A stretch of DNA of 64,000 nucleotides from positions 1 to 64,000 of the forward strand of contig NZ_WOEZ01000192.1 of assembly GCF_013177735.1 (NCBI RefSeq), written 5' to 3'. Below are positions 62,145 through 64,000 of the stretch, piece after piece; within the stretch, counting starts at the first letter, position 1, and each line of letters begins with the position of its first letter. A model generated the notes under the pieces. The model saw nothing but the letters and a program-made list of their open reading frames with translations. It did no database searches and was not told the origin of the DNA. The stretch is from Paraburkholderia elongata (GTDB lineage Bacteria; Pseudomonadota; Gammaproteobacteria; Burkholderiales; Burkholderiaceae). Both the position numbers and the translations under genes were made by a program.

Positions 62145-62666
62145 CTTGTCGTCTTCGGCTTCGTCGTCATCTTCATCGAGGACTTCGAGGCCGTCGGCGC
62201 CATGCGCGTGTTCGTGCTGGATTTCGTCTTCAGTTGCCGGACGCACGTCCTTGACGGTCAGCGCGAAACGCAGCGCCATGCCGGCGAGCGGATGGTTGCC
62301 GTCGAGCACGACTTTGTCTCCTGCCACGTCGGTCACCACGTAGACGAGCGAATCGAGATCCTCATCGCCTTCTTCCGGCGTGCCTTCGAATTGCATGCCG
62401 ACTTCGAGCGGTTCCGGGAAGCGATCACGCGGCTCGATCTTCACGAGATCAGGGTCGTACTCGCCGAACGCATCTTGCGGCTCGAGCTGGATCTGGGTCT
62501 CGAAGCCGGCCTCGTGGCCGTCGAGCTCTTCCTCGATCTTGGGGAACGTGCCATCATAGCCGCCGTGCAGATAGACCATCGGCTCGTCGCTTTCTTCAAT
62601 CAGATTGCCCTGCGCATCCGACAGCTTGTAAGCGACCGACACGACGGTGTTCTTTGCGATTTTCAT
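62124..62666 (-). CDS. slyD: FKBP-type peptidyl-prolyl isomerase SlyD
   Basis: SlyD combines a prolyl isomerase domain with a chaperone insert-in-flap (IF) domain. The 180-residue protein begins KIAKNTVVSVAYKLSDAQGN, has EPMVYLHGGYDGTFPKIEEEL and QIQLEPQDAFGEYDPDL, and HPLAGMALRFALTVKDVR. In place of the His-rich metal tail of E. coli SlyD it has a short His/Asp acidic tail (QHEHAHGADG). ATG at 62666. A TATAAT on the minus strand at 62691-62696 lies across the roxA start region. Confidence 0.94.
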   Translation of the reverse strand: MKIAKNTVVSVAYKLSDAQGNLIEESDEPMVYLHGGYDGTFPKIEEELDGHEAGFETQIQLEPQDAFGEYDPDLVKIEPRDRFPEPLEVGMQFEGTPEEGDEDLDSLVYVVTDVAGDKVVLDGNHPLAGMALRFALTVKDVRPATEDEIQHEHAHGADGLEVLDEDDDEAEDDKSGPTLH

Positions 62667-62690
62667 TCGATTCTCCAGAATACAACTCAC

Positions 62691-62696
62691 ATTATA
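62691..62696 (-). promoter_or_regulatory. Candidate slyD -10 box
   Basis: A perfect TATAAT on the minus strand ends 24 bases from the slyD ATG and 3 bases from the roxA ATG, so the two divergent genes share very little promoter space. The -35 region is weak. Confidence 0.5.
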
Positions 62697-62698
62697 CG

Positions 62699-63949
62699 AT
62701 GCCCAAGCGGCCCACTGACCACCCGGCCGATGCAGCTTCGGCACGGAAATCTTCGCCAGCTTCGAAGCCGGCGCTCCCTGGCCTCCCGCCCTCGCCCGAC
62801 ACGCCCACGCCTTTGCTCGGCAATCTGACACCGTCGCAATTCATGCGCCGGTACTGGCAGAAGAAGCCGCTGCTGATTCGCCAGGCGATTCCGAACGTGG
62901 AGGCGCCGCTGTCGCGCGACGAGTTTTTCGAGCTGGCCGATCAGGACGAAGTCGAAGCGCGTCTGATCACGCACTTTCGCAACAAATGGCAACTGGAGCA
63001 CGGCCCGTTCGCGCCCGATGAACTGCCGTCGGTGAAGCAGCGCGCCTGGACGTTGCTCGTGCAAGGCGTGGACCTCTACGACGATCGCGCGCGTGCCTTG
63101 CTCGACCGCTTCCGCTTCGTGCCGGACGCGCGTCTGGACGACCTGATGATTTCGTATGCGAGCGATGGCGGCGGCGTCGGCCCCCACTTCGATTCTTACG
63201 ATGTGTTTCTTTTGCAAGTAAAAGGCAAGCGCCGGTGGCGGATCAGCGCGCAGAAAGATCTGACGCTCCAACCGGGTTTGCCTTTGAAAGTTTTACAGCA
63301 TTTCGATCCGGAACAGGAATGGCTGCTCGAGCCGGGCGATATGTTGTACCTGCCGCCGCATATCGCGCATGACGGGCTCGCCGAAGGCGAATGCATGACC
63401 TGCTCGATCGGTTTTCGCGCGCCGTCAGGGGGCGAGTTGACCGCGCAGTTCCTCTACCATTTGGCCGAGCGCGGCGACTCGGCTGCGCGCCCCGATGCGC
63501 TCTATCGCGACCCGCAACAACCCGCCGTTGACCGTCCGGCAGAACTGCCCGCCGCATTGATCGAACGAGTTGGCGCGATTCTTGCAGGAGTGAAATGGAA
63601 TGAGCAGGACATTGCGTCGTTCCTTGGCACGTACCTCAGCGAACCGAAGCCGAGCGTCGTCTTTGATCCGCCGCAACGACCGCTCAATGAAGCCCGTTTC
63701 ATCAGTCAGGCATCGAAGTCCGGCATTCGGCTGGACCGCAAGACTAATTTGTTGTACAACCGCCGTTTTTTCTTCCTAAATGGAGAGGAAATGCCATTTG
63801 ATGGCGCAAAAAAGTGGTTGATTGACCTCGCTAATCACCGGTGTATGAGTGCGAAACGCTTTGTAACACTCTCACACGATTCGTCGGTGACAGCACTGCT
63901 TCACGAGTGGTATTGTGCGGGCTGGATACAAGTGGGCGAGCTTGCGTAA
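62699..63949 (+). CDS. roxA: Ribosomal protein L16 arginine 3-hydroxylase (cupin-4/JmjC family)
   Basis: RoxA (YcfD) is a 2-oxoglutarate and iron dependent oxygenase that hydroxylates an arginine of ribosomal protein L16. The 416-residue protein has a disordered Pro/Ser N-terminus, then QFMRRYWQKKPLLIRQAIP, the iron motif HFDSYDVFLLQVKGKRRWR (HxD) near residue 163, the distal His in PPHIAHDGLAEGE near 223, and a C-terminal wHTH-like domain. ATG at 62699 is 32 bases from the slyD start on the other strand. The 51 bases after its stop to the window end hold no gene. Confidence 0.92.
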   Translation: MPKRPTDHPADAASARKSSPASKPALPGLPPSPDTPTPLLGNLTPSQFMRRYWQKKPLLIRQAIPNVEAPLSRDEFFELADQDEVEARLITHFRNKWQLEHGPFAPDELPSVKQRAWTLLVQGVDLYDDRARALLDRFRFVPDARLDDLMISYASDGGGVGPHFDSYDVFLLQVKGKRRWRISAQKDLTLQPGLPLKVLQHFDPEQEWLLEPGDMLYLPPHIAHDGLAEGECMTCSIGFRAPSGGELTAQFLYHLAERGDSAARPDALYRDPQQPAVDRPAELPAALIERVGAILAGVKWNEQDIASFLGTYLSEPKPSVVFDPPQRPLNEARFISQASKSGIRLDRKTNLLYNRRFFFLNGEEMPFDGAKKWLIDLANHRCMSAKRFVTLSHDSSVTALLHEWYCAGWIQVGELA

Positions 63950-64000
63950 CTCTGCCTGCCTGTTATACCGTACTGTGAAATTTTGTATGAGAAAGACAAC

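Overview
The window is GC-rich, gene-dense chromosomal DNA from a betaproteobacterium of the Burkholderia/Paraburkholderia group. The evidence is gene content and order: tsaB-rimI-udg-DUF1853, accA-tilS-lysC, the yejABEF operon, divergent trmJ/suhB, a DUF2866 protein, a Burkholderia-type 16-strand porin, and aceA and aceB as near neighbours. I see no phage, plasmid, insertion sequence or CRISPR array; it reads as core genome with one accessory-looking sugar cassette.

Layout. 1-5.7 kb: cardiolipin synthase, glutathione peroxidase, ABC-F protein YheS, a CaiB/BaiF-family enzyme and a small DUF2866 protein. 5.8-10.8 kb: radA and alr (minus) opposed to lplT and thiD (plus). 10.9-14.2 kb: four genes with overlapping ends on the minus strand, tsaB, rimI, family-4 uracil-DNA glycosylase and DUF1853. 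14.3-16.7 kb: acyl-CoA-binding protein and a glycine-tailed DEAD-box RNA helicase. 17.2-23.1 kb: the glyoxylate-shunt locus, aceA and aceB, separated by a universal stress protein, a LysR regulator and an L-2-haloacid dehalogenase that keeps all its catalytic residues. 23.3-26.0 kb: a gamma-glutamylcyclotransferase-like protein, rraA, an AraC regulator, a seven-copy heptamer repeat and a GNAT acetyltransferase.

26.0-28.4 kb: a five-tRNA cluster (Asp, Glu, Asp, Glu, Ala) followed by gltX, all on the minus strand. 28.8-36.6 kb: a patatin-like lipoprotein, an NlpC/P60 hydrolase and the yejABEF peptide importer. 36.8-43.0 kb: a small proline-rich secreted protein, then a major-facilitator transporter, a GH31 glycosidase and a porin that look like one uptake-and-hydrolysis cassette for an alpha-glycoside. 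43.0-50.1 kb: tRNA-Ser, lysC, tilS, accA, an AlkA-type glycosylase with a histone-H1-like N-terminus, and cysS. 50.4-64 kb: a TPR protein, paired periplasmic and cytoplasmic cyclophilins, lpxH, cysE, trmJ, suhB, a second lplT, mutS, a secreted degenerate metallophosphoesterase, slyD and the L16 arginine hydroxylase roxA.

The genes work mainly in central metabolism (glyoxylate shunt, fatty-acid initiation, aspartate-family and cysteine synthesis), translation (tRNAs, gltX, cysS, tilS, tsaB, trmJ, rimI), DNA repair (radA, udg, alkA, mutS) and envelope biology (cls, two lplT, alr, lpxH, patatin, NlpC, porin). I did not find a clear-cut new system. The best leads are the haloacid dehalogenase inside the glyoxylate locus, the GH31 cassette with its upstream palindrome, the DUF1853 protein with a nuclease-like motif, the secreted pseudo-phosphoesterase after mutS, and several palindromes and structured intergenic stretches.
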